The notes: generated by a model from the sequence alone, not told the origin. Positions 8,073-18,198 are shown, counted from the first letter of the stretch. The stretch is DNA of 64,000 nucleotides from JBGCFO01 sp045106955 (GCA_045106955.1 JBGCFO010000019.1:1-64000); one strand, 5' to 3'. Numbers and translations are program-made.

Positions 8073-9266
8073 ATGCATCTCAACATCAGATCTAAATATT
8101 ATAAACAGATTTTGTCATATCTTAACCAAGATGGTCATGAAGCTAGAATTATTGGTGGTTGTGTGCGAGATGCAATTTTAGAAATACCAAACGCAGATAT
8201 CGATATTGCAACTAGTTTAACTCCAGATCAAATTCAAGATGTGCTTAAACATAATAATATAGCAACCATAGAAGTTGGTAAATCATTTGGTACAATAATA
8301 GCGCGAATCTGTAATGAGGTATTTGAAATTACCACCTTGAGGAAAGATATTAAGTCGGATGGAAGGTACGCTTCAGTTGTATTTTGCAAGGATTTTAAGG
8401 TTGATTCTCAAAGGCGAGATTTTACTATTAACGCTTTAAGTTATTGTCCATTTAAAAATCAATTATACGATTATCACAAAGGGCTTGATGATCTTAGAAA
8501 TCATAGAGTTAGATTTATAGGAAATGCTAATACTAGAATTTGTGAAGATTATTTGCGAATATTACGTTTTTTTAGATTTTCTTGTTACTACGCTGACCAG
8601 ATAGATCAAGAAGGGTTAAATGTATCTATAAAATTCAAGAGTCATTTAGATATAATTTCTAAGGAACGGGTAAAGCAAGAGTTGGATAAAATGGTAACTT
8701 GTAATAATAATATTGATATTTTGAGTATTATGAAGGATAAATCAATTTTTTCCCAAATTTTACCCTGTATTGATATTAATGTTGCTCAATTAGCAAGAGC
8801 AAATAATTGTGCTAATTCTTTTAATATCACATTAAATAAAAATATAAAATATGCTGTATTGCTCAAATCTACTGATGCTCCAAATGTTGCATATTTAAAA
8901 AAATATAAATTTACAAAAGAAGAAATTAGAGTAATTAAGCAATTATTTAATCTAATACGATATATAATTGAGATTAAAGACATTGATTTAGCGATGAAAA
9001 TTGTTTGGATAAATTATGATATAGAATATCTAATTGCAATTTTTGCCTGCGGTTATTTTAGTAAATCAGATGTAGATAGATTTTTTACTAATTATCATAG
9101 ACGTACAAAGCCTAAATTTCCTATAAATGGTCATGACGTGAAAGATTACTTTCAAACTGTTGATATAAAAAATATTTTATGGCAATTAAGATTTGAATGG
9201 ATAAAAAGCGATTTTCAGCTCAGCAAGGATTCATTGTTATCTATGGCGTTTAGCTCATGGAAATGA
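8073..9266 (+). CDS. cca: CCA-adding tRNA nucleotidyltransferase / poly(A) polymerase family protein
   Basis: Adds or repairs the 3' CCA end of tRNAs. The class II nucleotidyltransferase head is clear: RIIGGCVRDAIL followed by the metal-binding pair ADIDIA (about residues 40-45). Then come TTLRKDIKSDGRYASV, RRDFTINAL and the RNA-binding neck DYLRILRFFRFSCYY. The length of 397 residues is typical of alphaproteobacterial enzymes of this class. Both tRNA genes in this window already encode CCA, so here it would mainly act in repair. It follows the DUF2608 gene with a five-base gap. Confidence 0.93.
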   Translation: MHLNIRSKYYKQILSYLNQDGHEARIIGGCVRDAILEIPNADIDIATSLTPDQIQDVLKHNNIATIEVGKSFGTIIARICNEVFEITTLRKDIKSDGRYASVVFCKDFKVDSQRRDFTINALSYCPFKNQLYDYHKGLDDLRNHRVRFIGNANTRICEDYLRILRFFRFSCYYADQIDQEGLNVSIKFKSHLDIISKERVKQELDKMVTCNNNIDILSIMKDKSIFSQILPCIDINVAQLARANNCANSFNITLNKNIKYAVLLKSTDAPNVAYLKKYKFTKEEIRVIKQLFNLIRYIIEIKDIDLAMKIVWINYDIEYLIAIFACGYFSKSDVDRFFTNYHRRTKPKFPINGHDVKDYFQTVDIKNILWQLRFEWIKSDFQLSKDSLLSMAFSSWK

Positions 9267-9307
9267 TAGTAACTCAGACTAATTAATATTTTCTTATAAA
9301 TTAGATG

Positions 9308-9336
9308 TTGACCAGTTATACTGCTACTGATATAAT
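9308..9336 (+). promoter_or_regulatory. Sigma-70 promoter for rpmJ
   Basis: TTGACC at 9308-9313, a 17-base spacer and a perfect TATAAT at 9331-9336 form a near-consensus housekeeping promoter. It lies 47 bases before the L36 start and after the end of cca, so rpmJ has its own transcription unit. Confidence 0.75.
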
Positions 9337-9383
9337 GCCAGGATGTTATAAGCTATATATTGTTTTAAATTGTTTTAAAAATA

Positions 9384-9509
9384 ATGAAAGTTGTTAGTTC
9401 ATTAAAATCTCTAAAAAGTAGGGATAAAAATTGCCAACTGATTAGACGTCATGGCAAAATTTTAGTAATTAATAAAAAAAATAAAAGATTTAAAGCTCGT
9501 CAAGGGTAG
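9384..9509 (+). CDS. rpmJ: 50S ribosomal protein L36
   Basis: A 41-residue basic protein of the large ribosomal subunit. The sequence begins MKVVSSLKSLKSRDKNCQLI and ends NKKNKRFKARQG, matching the alphaproteobacterial 41-residue form of L36. That form lacks the zinc-binding cysteine set (only one Cys is present). It is encoded away from the main ribosomal protein operons, which is usual for this form. A consensus promoter lies 47 bases upstream. It is too short for routine gene callers. Confidence 0.93.
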   Translation: MKVVSSLKSLKSRDKNCQLIRRHGKILVINKKNKRFKARQG

Positions 9510-9556
9510 CCAACCTTATATGATTCTTCAGTTTTACATTGCGGAATCTATAAAGT

Positions 9557-9587
9557 CAGTTTTCTTCTCCGTACAGTTTTCTTCTCC
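9557..9587 (+). repeat. Tandem 14-base direct repeat
   Basis: CAGTTTTCTTCTCC occurs at 9557-9570 and again at 9574-9587, separated by GTA (period 17). It lies in the 247-base gap between rpmJ and the next gene and is much richer in C and T than its surroundings. A small CTTCA/TGAAG hairpin follows at about 9596-9612. I see no coding sequence in this gap. Confidence 0.7.
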
Positions 9588-9756
9588 CTAGTATTCTTCA
9601 TTCTTTTTGAAGTTCATCATTATTGATTAGCTTAATTGTCTCCCATTATGTATTTTTACAATATTAAATTTAATTTATAGAAATTATCTAGTTATAGATT
9701 TGCGTTATAGTATTATTTAATGCAATCATTAATCATTATTTGATAATAGCAATTCA

Positions 9757-10233
9757 ATGAAGATACATACTTTAAATGATTTATTTATATCTAGTACATT
9801 AGACTTATGGGCTGAACTTGAAGGATTGGATCTTCAATATGTTATTTACGATACTTTAAGTGATTATAAAGAAGCTATCGATGAAGATAGAGATATATAT
9901 TCAAATATTGCAACTTTATTAAATTTTGAATTGGATGATCAGTTTAAGATTTATATGAATGTATTATTAGATAAGGTTTTTTCAGTTAGAGAATATTCTC
10001 ATATACTAACTTTATTTGAACGTATAATGAATGAAGAGCATTTAACCCAAGTTGAAATGAGTATTAAAGAATTAATAAAAGATGCTTATTGGGATTTATT
10101 GGAACAAAATGATTACAGAAGTAACAATAGCGTATCAAGTGATGAAACAGATTATAATAATAATAATGATGATGATGATGATATAATGAACGTTAGTGAT
10201 CTAAGTATTATCGCAGATGATCAATATGAATGA
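9757..10233 (+). CDS. Acidic protein of unknown function, family A copy 1
   Basis: A 158-residue acidic, Leu-rich and probably helical protein with no signal peptide or membrane segment. I recognise no known domain. It is related to the protein at 58326-58796: LFERIMNEEH...MSIKELIKDAYWDLLEQND here matches IFTNIMHADD...QSIKELIIDSYYRVVENTD there. The last 40 residues hold an Asn run and an Asp run from AAT and GAT repeats (about 10156-10185), then a short acidic tail. There is no obvious Shine-Dalgarno before ATG 9757. It converges on holA with a 13-base gap. Confidence 0.7.
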   Translation: MKIHTLNDLFISSTLDLWAELEGLDLQYVIYDTLSDYKEAIDEDRDIYSNIATLLNFELDDQFKIYMNVLLDKVFSVREYSHILTLFERIMNEEHLTQVEMSIKELIKDAYWDLLEQNDYRSNNSVSSDETDYNNNNDDDDDIMNVSDLSIIADDQYE

Positions 10234-10246
10234 TTTAAATATAGGA

Positions 10247-11200
10247 TTAATTACATTGTTCAATTAACATCAAAATCTTATCTAAGCTTGAATTGCCGCC
10301 ATCGAGATATTTGACTTCATATTCTCTTAGCAATGACAATATTAATGATATATTATTTATATTACTTTGTAATGCAAGTTGTTTAAATTTTTCTTTATTA
10401 TTAATAAATGTCTTAGAAAATAAATATACACATGCTTTATCTATACTTACACCTGTATTAACAAGGTTTATTGCGTAATATATGTTGGAAGCATATTGCA
10501 TCAAAGATCGTATAACTATTAGTAAGTTGTATTGACTATTCATTAAGTACTTTTCAAGGTTAGATAAATCCCTGCTAAAGAAATAAATGCATAGTGTTTC
10601 GATATAGATCTTTGTCGAACCAAAACTAACTACTCTTATTACATCATCTAAGTTAATATTTTGCTTGTCTAATAACATTAATTTATCAAGCTCACTTACA
10701 ATTACGCCATAGTCTCGCGGTAAATTCTGTTCTAGATACTCAATCGCTTCTGAATCAATAGTTTTTTCGCGCTTTCTAGTAGTTTTGTTTATGATGTTTA
10801 GTATATTTTGAGTATCTAAAAGATTGCAATTAATAATTGCTAAATCTATTGAGTCATTGAAGATTTTCCTTATGTCACTATTAATTGACGACTCATCAGA
10901 AATGAATATTGGAAAATGAATAAAATTCTCATTTAGCAGAGTTTTTAGTTGCCTTTGCTTATCTTGGATACTGTGTATTTTTATTACTTGTTTTTCATCA
11001 AATAGATTTGGTAAGTTAAGTTCAATGCCAAGATTGTGCGTATTGTACAAAGATCTAATATTGAGATTTAATTTAGTTGCTATGACATTACATATTTCAT
11101 TTATATATCCAATATCAAGGCTACATATCAATAATGCTTTAACTTTATTATCCTTAATATTTTGAATCAATACATTGATTTGTGATATATAAAAAATCAT
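10247..11200 (-). CDS. holA: DNA polymerase III subunit delta (HolA)
   Basis: Delta subunit of the clamp loader, which opens the beta clamp and hands it to DNA during replication. The 317-residue protein is divergent. It keeps the family layout: an N-terminal Rossmann-like part (KVKALLICSLDIGYI, about 18-32), a middle part with ESLI-like helices (EAIEYLEQNLPRDYGVIVSE, about 158-177) and a C-terminal helical collar. Gene context is decisive: it overlaps the lptE gene by four bases, and lptE-holA is the standard alphaproteobacterial pair. It converges on the unknown gene at 9757-10233. Confidence 0.8.
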   Translation of the reverse strand: MIFYISQINVLIQNIKDNKVKALLICSLDIGYINEICNVIATKLNLNIRSLYNTHNLGIELNLPNLFDEKQVIKIHSIQDKQRQLKTLLNENFIHFPIFISDESSINSDIRKIFNDSIDLAIINCNLLDTQNILNIINKTTRKREKTIDSEAIEYLEQNLPRDYGVIVSELDKLMLLDKQNINLDDVIRVVSFGSTKIYIETLCIYFFSRDLSNLEKYLMNSQYNLLIVIRSLMQYASNIYYAINLVNTGVSIDKACVYLFSKTFINNKEKFKQLALQSNINNISLILSLLREYEVKYLDGGNSSLDKILMLIEQCN

Positions 11201-11688
11201 AACTTCGCAAAATATATTATTAACCTTGAAATTATTTCCTTTGCAGCATCTTGAGTTAAGTTATCAATGGTATTTTGGCTATGTATATAATTTGCATATT
11301 CTGTAAAGCCCAGGCTATAAGTGGTACTATAATTAAAACTGCCAGACGTGAGTTCTTTTTGAGTGTTTATATCTACTAACTGATATTGCACAACTTGATT
11401 AACAGATTGCATTATTATATCAGAGTTTTTTTGCAGTGCAGCTGCATTGGTTTCATCAGATAAACTAATGATTAATTTATACTTCTTAACATTGTTATGT
11501 TTTATCATATTATTCAACGCTTGATACAGGCCTGTGCCAGCAATAGAATTAATAGATTCAATTTCTATTAATGATAGATTCATCGACATTTCTCTTGAGT
11601 ATGCAGGCCTAAAACAACAAGATTGCAAGCTTAATAACAGAGAAAACAATAATATAATATTATTCACTATCAGCTTTTTTAACATCAC
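11197..11688 (-). CDS. lptE: LPS-assembly lipoprotein LptE
   Basis: Outer-membrane lipoprotein that plugs and matures the LptD barrel that inserts LPS. The 163-residue protein has a hydrophobic signal (about residues 9-21) and a lipobox LLSLQSC with the lipidated Cys at about 23. FRPAYS and a beta-rich body containing YKLIISLSDETNAA and YSTTYSLGF follow. Sequence conservation is low, as always in this family, and the call rests largely on position just upstream of holA. The start overlaps the 3' end of the RNase E gene by 29 bases. Its presence fits the lipid A genes at 36982-38875. Confidence 0.75.
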   Translation of the reverse strand: MMLKKLIVNNIILLFSLLLSLQSCCFRPAYSREMSMNLSLIEIESINSIAGTGLYQALNNMIKHNNVKKYKLIISLSDETNAAALQKNSDIIMQSVNQVVQYQLVDINTQKELTSGSFNYSTTYSLGFTEYANYIHSQNTIDNLTQDAAKEIISRLIIYFAKL

Positions 11689-13636
11689 TATTTCTTTTTT
11701 TATATTGTCTTGTGTTAGACATTTTTCTTTTAATAGTATTTTTTTTAGTTGTATTTACTTCAGAGTTTTTATCCAATTCTTCCTTATCATTATTTGCTTT
11801 TTCTATTTTTAATTCTTTTCCTAATTCCAGAGCTGGTTTGTCAGATAAATTAGTTGTAAATTTTTTCTGGGTAAGTAGAATTTTTTCTATAGAGTAGCTG
11901 TCAGCGGTAGCATTAAAATCTATTTTAAAATCAATTTTGACCGAATATTTATTTTCTAATTGAGCAATCTCCTTACGTTTATTGTTCAATAAAAACATGA
12001 TAGATGATACGCTAGAATATACGTTTACAAGATCAACATTAGTATTGCATATTTCACTCTCTATTGTTCTTAGTATCAACCTAGCATTTGATTGATCTGC
12101 TCTCACGACTCCCTTACCATTGCAATGGTCGCACATCATAGTATTTAATTCTAAAAAGGACGGATTAGAGCGCTGCCGAGAAAATTCAAATAAACCGAAT
12201 ATATTTAAATTAAGAGCTTGTATTCGCGCACGATCTTTTGATAATTCTTCTTTAAATAAGTTTTCAATGATACGTTTATTTTTCTGTTCCTGCATATCTA
12301 TAAAATCTACTATCAATAAACCAGATAAATCTCTCAGTTTAATTTGATGAGCGATAACTTTTGCAGCCTCCATATTTGTGCTTAAAGCTGTTTCTTCGAT
12401 ATGCATTTCTGAATTAGATTTTCCAGAGTTAATATCAATAGCAGTGAGAGCTTCTGTAGGATTGATGATTATATACCCTCCAGATGGCAAATCAATGATT
12501 GGTTGGTATAAATTTGCTATTTTAGATTCTACATTAAATTTCTTGAAGAGTGGGATTTCATCTTTATATTCTTTAATTTTATTAACTTCTTCTGGCAACA
12601 TGCTACTCATAAATTTGATTGCTACATCATAAGCTTCTTTGCCTTGTATAATTATTTCGCCTGTATTGTTATCAAATGTGTCTTGTATTATTTTTTGAAT
12701 TACTCCTTCCTCTGCGTGTATAAAACAAGGGGCTTTAGATTTGAATGTAACATCTCGTATTTTGTTCCATAAATTTACTAAATATTTATAGTCCTTTTCT
12801 ATTTCAACAGCAGAACGTCCAATAGCAGCAGTTCTTGCTATTAAACTTATTTGATCGTTTGGAGTTTCAGGATTAAATTGCGTGATAATTTTTTTTATCC
12901 TTTGTCTTTCAGCGCTACTTGCGATTTTACGGGACACGCCGTTATAAAAACTTCTATTTGGCATAAATACACAATATCTTCCAGCTAGGCATATATATGT
13001 TGTGAATGATGCGCCTTTATTACCTCTAGGTAATTTTGTGATTTGCACTAATATCAACTGTCCTTTTTTTATAACATCTTGAATTGAATAGGACTTTAAT
13101 TGTTGTATTTCATTAAATTTTTCAATGTTAATATGTTCAATATCATTGTCGTTGATATCTAATTCAAATTTTTGTTTGATGTTTCCATCGGCTAAATCAT
13201 TGATATTTTCAGTTGTGAATGTATTGCTAGCATCATTATTAATATTATCAGTATTTTTAGCATCAGAATTATCATCTATACTATCTTCAATTTGGTCATT
13301 AAATACCGCATTACCATCTATGGCACTTGGAAACTTTCCAAGCGTATTTGCAATATTATCTTTATTATTATTATTTCCATTAGATATTTGATAATAACCA
13401 CGATGAATTTCGTTAAATGGTAGAAAGCCGTTACTACTTCCTCCGTAATCTACGAATGCCGCTTGTAGAGATGGTTCGACTCTGGTTATTTTTGCTAGAA
13501 ATATATTACCTATTCTTTGTGTAGGATTGTTATTATCTTGAAATCCTATATCAATTACGGAGTGATCTTCATTGTTAATGACAACTACACGACTTTCATC
13601 TTTGTACTGACAGTCTATTAAAATTGTTTTTTTCAT
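11660..13636 (-). CDS. rne: Ribonuclease E/G
   Basis: Endoribonuclease for mRNA decay and rRNA/tRNA processing. The catalytic half is complete. An S1-type region begins at VEPSLQAAFVDYGG, DNase-I-like catalytic motifs follow in GGYIIINPTEALTAIDIN and GLLIVDFIDM (the two metal-binding Asp), and the zinc-link is MCDHCNGKG. Between residues about 85 and 175 there is an acidic Asn/Asp-rich insertion within the S1 part, a feature seen in alphaproteobacterial RNase E. At 658 residues it lacks the long C-terminal degradosome scaffold of E. coli and ends in a Lys/Asn-rich tail. Long intergenic DNA (244 bases) precedes it. Confidence 0.92.
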   Translation of the reverse strand: MKKTILIDCQYKDESRVVVINNEDHSVIDIGFQDNNNPTQRIGNIFLAKITRVEPSLQAAFVDYGGSSNGFLPFNEIHRGYYQISNGNNNNKDNIANTLGKFPSAIDGNAVFNDQIEDSIDDNSDAKNTDNINNDASNTFTTENINDLADGNIKQKFELDINDNDIEHINIEKFNEIQQLKSYSIQDVIKKGQLILVQITKLPRGNKGASFTTYICLAGRYCVFMPNRSFYNGVSRKIASSAERQRIKKIITQFNPETPNDQISLIARTAAIGRSAVEIEKDYKYLVNLWNKIRDVTFKSKAPCFIHAEEGVIQKIIQDTFDNNTGEIIIQGKEAYDVAIKFMSSMLPEEVNKIKEYKDEIPLFKKFNVESKIANLYQPIIDLPSGGYIIINPTEALTAIDINSGKSNSEMHIEETALSTNMEAAKVIAHQIKLRDLSGLLIVDFIDMQEQKNKRIIENLFKEELSKDRARIQALNLNIFGLFEFSRQRSNPSFLELNTMMCDHCNGKGVVRADQSNARLILRTIESEICNTNVDLVNVYSSVSSIMFLLNNKRKEIAQLENKYSVKIDFKIDFNATADSYSIEKILLTQKKFTTNLSDKPALELGKELKIEKANNDKEELDKNSEVNTTKKNTIKRKMSNTRQYKKRNSDVKKADSE

Positions 13637-13880
13637 TGATTATCCTATTATTATTATTTTATATGTGCAAGATTTATGTATAAGGCTTTCTGATGGCTAA
13701 AATGTAGCAAGTATGTGATATAAATACGTAATAGCTATGAGTTATTGTTATAAAACATTCCAAAGAGTATATAATCAGATTACTTGCATGAACTTAAAGT
13801 AGCGGTAAAACTAAACAAAATACTTATACAAATAACTGATAATAGATATACCATACAATACATAATGATCAAAATACTTT

Positions 13881-15029
13881 ATGAAAACATCCTGTTTTAA
13901 ATCATTTACATTAATTAATATAAATCTTTTTTTGTTTATTATTATGCATCAGATGCAATTTTACATTATACCTAAAATTTTCTACGAAATGGGAATTGGG
14001 TATTCTGTGATTGCAGATATTTCTTCTTTGAATATTTTAAGCTATTTTATAGCTGGTTCGATCATACTTCCGATAATTCATAGGTTTAAATTAAGGTATT
14101 TGATGATATTTAGCTTAGCTTTTATTGTGATTAATTGGATTAGTTTATTCATTGATCAGCAATATAGCAGTAAATTAACAAAAATAAATATAGAGGTATT
14201 GCATGTGATGTTTGCGTCTGCTATGTCATTTATATATTTAATAGCTATTTTTCTCGAAATAATTAATCATTATCCATATTCCCCAAGATTTTGCATACTA
14301 ATTAGTTCAACGATATTTATTTTGGGTTATATGTTAGGAAATCAGCTAGGTATAAATCTAGATAACGACTTATTTGAATTTATCATTATCAATATTGTAG
14401 TAGCTTTAATTAGCATAATTCTAATATTTGCTACAACGCAATCTAACTATGTACGTTCGATGTTTAAAACTAATTTTGCAATATTAATTCACCATGTAGA
14501 ATTAATATTAATTTCAGGTTTGGTATCGATGTATATTATCGTATCTATTATCACTAATTATTACAGGATCGTATCAGAAGATAGTTTAGATATTCTATAC
14601 ACAATGAAAGATTATATTGCGATTGGATTTTGCCTAGCGAATTTATTAATTTTGTTTTTACCAATTAAGTCAAAGTACAATATTGCATTTATAATCTTAT
14701 TTTTTGTTTTGACAGCCATTATAACTAAATTTCATCATTATAAACAATTAAACATAGCAGGATTTATTGGAATAGGTTGTTGTGCATGTATGATTGTTTA
14801 CAATAATTTAGTAGATATTATCAATAAATTTCAAAATAAAGAGCTGACAATTACTATCACTACATATTTTACAGTATTGGCGCTTGGAGCTTATGTAGGA
14901 AAGAAATCTACTGAATTAATATCATTATATACTGGGAGTAATGGATTATTATTGTCTGTCTTGATTATAATCTCTGTATTTCTTTTGTATTTTTTTTATA
15001 GACGTAAGGTTAATATCCAAGTAGCATAG
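13881..15029 (+). CDS. MFS-like integral membrane transporter
   Basis: A 382-residue, very hydrophobic protein with about twelve predicted membrane segments, for example LFLFIIMHQMQFYIIPKIF, ILSYFIAGSIILPII, LLILFLPI and LLLSVLIIISVFLLYFFY, ending in a short basic tail. The layout (short loops, a basic turn HRFKLRY after segment two) resembles the major facilitator superfamily, but no substrate motif is recognisable. It lies 34 bases before the large oxidoreductase and is probably co-transcribed with it and prs. It is divergent from rne across 244 bases that should hold both promoters. Confidence 0.65.
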   Translation: MKTSCFKSFTLININLFLFIIMHQMQFYIIPKIFYEMGIGYSVIADISSLNILSYFIAGSIILPIIHRFKLRYLMIFSLAFIVINWISLFIDQQYSSKLTKINIEVLHVMFASAMSFIYLIAIFLEIINHYPYSPRFCILISSTIFILGYMLGNQLGINLDNDLFEFIIINIVVALISIILIFATTQSNYVRSMFKTNFAILIHHVELILISGLVSMYIIVSIITNYYRIVSEDSLDILYTMKDYIAIGFCLANLLILFLPIKSKYNIAFIILFFVLTAIITKFHHYKQLNIAGFIGIGCCACMIVYNNLVDIINKFQNKELTITITTYFTVLALGAYVGKKSTELISLYTGSNGLLLSVLIIISVFLLYFFYRRKVNIQVA

Positions 15030-15063
15030 TTAAATAATACATAGAATTATTTATAAAGAATTC

Positions 15064-18000
15064 ATGAAACTTAAATTCGATCTTAGTTTCAATATATTAT
15101 TATCCAAACCATTGTCTGTAAGTAAAAAATTTTCAAAGTTTCTCAAAGAATATGATGAAGGGCTTTGGAATGAATTAGAAATTTTTTATAGAAAACACAA
15201 CAATCGTTTCAACGGAGAAATAGAATTGAATAGCTCTGATTATTCCTATCTAATTATTAGATTAGCTCCAGTATTAGAAGATTTTATTTCTCAGTTATTT
15301 AGCATCGAAAGTGAAGTATATAAATTGCAAAAATCTCATAAAGAATTTGATGTGATATATCAATGTAATAAAAAATTTATTCAGAGATTTGTTTTAGTGA
15401 AATATCAGAAAAACTCTATTACTGACGATGAATTTAAAAAATGCAAGATAAAACTAGAATCACTTTTAAATGAATCTTTTACACAAAAGTCCTTTGCAAA
15501 GCAATGTCTAGAATGGATGTGTAATCGAGATCAATACATAACAGAGCTTGATATTGCTGCAAAATACGCGCGTTATATTTTAGATAATAACGCATCAAGT
15601 CAGTTAGATGAAAAGATTATATTCTATAATCTTAAAAAAATTGATACAAAGAATTTAATTAATCAAGAAAATATCAATTATAATAAACTTCATAATCGAC
15701 TTGATTTTAACTACCATGCTCCAAAATTAAATACAAATTACTCTTTATTTCACAGCAATTATTGCCTTTATTGCCAGGAAAGAGATAAAGATTTTTGTAG
15801 AAAAGGCTATGAAAAATTTAATAGTTCTGGATGTCCATTAAATCAAAAAATTTCTGAGATGAATAAAGTTAAATCATCAGGTTTTAATATTGGCGCTTTA
15901 GCAATTATTATGATTGATAATCCGATGGTGCCTTTGACTGGATATAGAATTTGCAATGATTGTTCGAAAGCTTGTATATATCAAAATCAAGAAGCTGTGG
16001 ATATTCCACTTATCGAATCAGAGGTTTTACAAAATGTATTAAACTTACCATACGGAGCTGAGATATATATGTTATTAGCTCAATGGAATCCATTGAATGT
16101 ATTGCATCCAAAAACAGCTAGGATAATTGAAGGCAATATATTAGTTGTTGGATTAGGACCAGCTGGAATTGCCCTGTCTTATTATCTATTGCAATATGGA
16201 AAAAATGTTATTGCAATAGATGGCTCTAAAATTAATCCAATTAGTTTTGATATTAATCAACCAATTAAAACTTGGAAAGAATATAACAAAGATTTAAGTG
16301 ATTTGATACCAGATGGGTTTGGAGGCGTTGCTCAATATGGTATTACATCCAGATGGAACAAGAATCACTTGCTATTGATGCGTATTTTGCTACAAAGGCG
16401 CGGTAAAAATTTTAAAATATATGATGGCGTTTATTTTGGTAACACGATAACTTCTCAACAAGCTTATGATATTGGATTTGATCATATAGCTATATGTACC
16501 GGTATTAAAAAACCACAATTTTTAAACATCCCAAATATTTTGTCAAAAGGGGTAAGATTTGCATCGGATTTTTTAATGAGTTTACAATCTGGCGGTGTTT
16601 TTTTAAAAAATTCTAATACTAATTTAACCATTAGGATGCCAGTTGCAATAGTTGGATGTGGATTAACGGCTGTAGATGCAAGCATTGAAATCTTAAAATA
16701 TTATCCAATACAAGTAGAAAATTTTGCTAAAAATTATGAAAAATTATCAATTAAATTCGATAAAGCAACTTTAGAGCGTGATTGGACAGAGGAGGATAGT
16801 GTGATAGCTCAAGAATTTCTTACTCATGCTCAGTTATTTAGATCTTGCAGCTCTGATGATGAAAAACTTGATATAATAAATAATAAGCTCGGAGGAGTTA
16901 CTATTTATTATCGTAAATCTATAGAGCAATCAAGTGCGTATAAACTTAATCATGAAGAGATTGAGCATGCAATGAGTTTTGGCGTACAATTTAAGTCTAA
17001 TATTGAAATATCTAAAATTCATTGTGATAAACATTCTTATATTGAATCTATTGAATTTCAAAATCAAATTAAAGCTAGAGCTAGATGTTTATTAATTGCA
17101 ATTGGGAATGATCATCAAGATCTTCATGATAAGCAATATACATATTTTGGTGATTGCGATCCTAATTTTACCGGTAGTGTAGTTAAAGCGTTAGCTAGTG
17201 TCAAATACGGTTATCGCAAAGTACTAAACAAAACAAGCGGCATGTTCCCCAAATATTTTGGAGCTTCAGAAGTGCATTTTGCGCTTCGTTCATTATTAAA
17301 ACGTAAAATAACAAGAGTTGTAAATATTAATGAAGATGTTTGTTCAATTACAGTCCATGCACCTATATTGGTAAATAATTTTCAAGTAGGTCAGTTTTTC
17401 AAATTACAGAATTACCCAAGAGACTCATTTGAGCCAATCGCATTAAATGTTAGTTATATTAATTTTAATTCTAATTCTCTTGTGTTTATATTTAAAAAAT
17501 CTGGCCTTTCTACCAAGATTGCCTCTCAATTAACAACTAAAGATAATATATATTTGATGGGCCCTGTTGGTCAGCCGTTAATAGATTTACCTAAACGATC
17601 TAACGTGTTAGTAATTGCAGAAGATGTTTACAATATAAATGCTGTTTGTATATTAGAGAAACTAAAGCAAAATGATTGTAATATATTGCACGTAGCGTAT
17701 TACAGCAAAGCAACTTATCTAATATATAGACATAAAATCCAAGCATTATCAGACAAGGTTGTTTGGTGTTCCGATAGTGGATTTATTAAAGCTAAGCGCA
17801 AGCAAGATGTAGTAAAAGTTGGGGCTTTATTGGATATTCTTAAGCAATTAAATGCAAAATCATACTTTAGTCATAAAAAATATCACGTGTTAACGTTTGC
17901 ATCGAGCCAAACTAATCATGATATTCAAACTTATGTTAATGAATTATTTAGTAATTCTATTAAAATTACTTCTAACGCTAATGCTCCTATGCATTGTATG

Positions 18001-18198
18001 ATGAATGGTATCTGTGGCCAATGCGTTGCAATTAAAGATAAAAACAAAAATCATGTATTTAATTGTATCTGTCAATATTATGATGTTAACAATATAGATT
18101 TCTCTTCTATTTCAAAGCGTTTGCAACAAAATTCATTGCAAGAAAAAATAAGTTCATTATTATATGAAGATAAAAAATATTTAGTAGCGAACAAATAA
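15064..18198 (+). CDS. Large iron-sulfur flavoprotein: GltD-like core with PyrK-like C-terminal reductase module
   Basis: A 1044-residue cytoplasmic oxidoreductase, substrate unknown. Residues about 1-225 are helical with no recognised domain. A GltD-type iron-sulfur region follows with CLYCQ, CRKGY, GCPLN and RICNDCSKACIYQ (about 235-320). Next is an FAD-binding fold starting VVGLGPAGIALSYYL (about 361-375), and a second nucleotide-binding fold at AIVGCGLTAVDASIE (about 527-541). From about residue 740 the protein becomes ferredoxin-reductase-like, ending in a 2Fe-2S cluster motif CMMNGICGQC (about 979-988) as in PyrK. It may pass electrons between NAD(P)H and a partner. The stop overlaps the prs start by one base. 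Confidence 0.75.
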   Translation: MKLKFDLSFNILLSKPLSVSKKFSKFLKEYDEGLWNELEIFYRKHNNRFNGEIELNSSDYSYLIIRLAPVLEDFISQLFSIESEVYKLQKSHKEFDVIYQCNKKFIQRFVLVKYQKNSITDDEFKKCKIKLESLLNESFTQKSFAKQCLEWMCNRDQYITELDIAAKYARYILDNNASSQLDEKIIFYNLKKIDTKNLINQENINYNKLHNRLDFNYHAPKLNTNYSLFHSNYCLYCQERDKDFCRKGYEKFNSSGCPLNQKISEMNKVKSSGFNIGALAIIMIDNPMVPLTGYRICNDCSKACIYQNQEAVDIPLIESEVLQNVLNLPYGAEIYMLLAQWNPLNVLHPKTARIIEGNILVVGLGPAGIALSYYLLQYGKNVIAIDGSKINPISFDINQPIKTWKEYNKDLSDLIPDGFGGVAQYGITSRWNKNHLLLMRILLQRRGKNFKIYDGVYFGNTITSQQAYDIGFDHIAICTGIKKPQFLNIPNILSKGVRFASDFLMSLQSGGVFLKNSNTNLTIRMPVAIVGCGLTAVDASIEILKYYPIQVENFAKNYEKLSIKFDKATLERDWTEEDSVIAQEFLTHAQLFRSCSSDDEKLDIINNKLGGVTIYYRKSIEQSSAYKLNHEEIEHAMSFGVQFKSNIEISKIHCDKHSYIESIEFQNQIKARARCLLIAIGNDHQDLHDKQYTYFGDCDPNFTGSVVKALASVKYGYRKVLNKTSGMFPKYFGASEVHFALRSLLKRKITRVVNINEDVCSITVHAPILVNNFQVGQFFKLQNYPRDSFEPIALNVSYINFNSNSLVFIFKKSGLSTKIASQLTTKDNIYLMGPVGQPLIDLPKRSNVLVIAEDVYNINAVCILEKLKQNDCNILHVAYYSKATYLIYRHKIQALSDKVVWCSDSGFIKAKRKQDVVKVGALLDILKQLNAKSYFSHKKYHVLTFASSQTNHDIQTYVNELFSNSIKITSNANAPMHCMMNGICGQCVAIKDKNKNHVFNCICQYYDVNNIDFSSISKRLQQNSLQEKISSLLYEDKKYLVANK

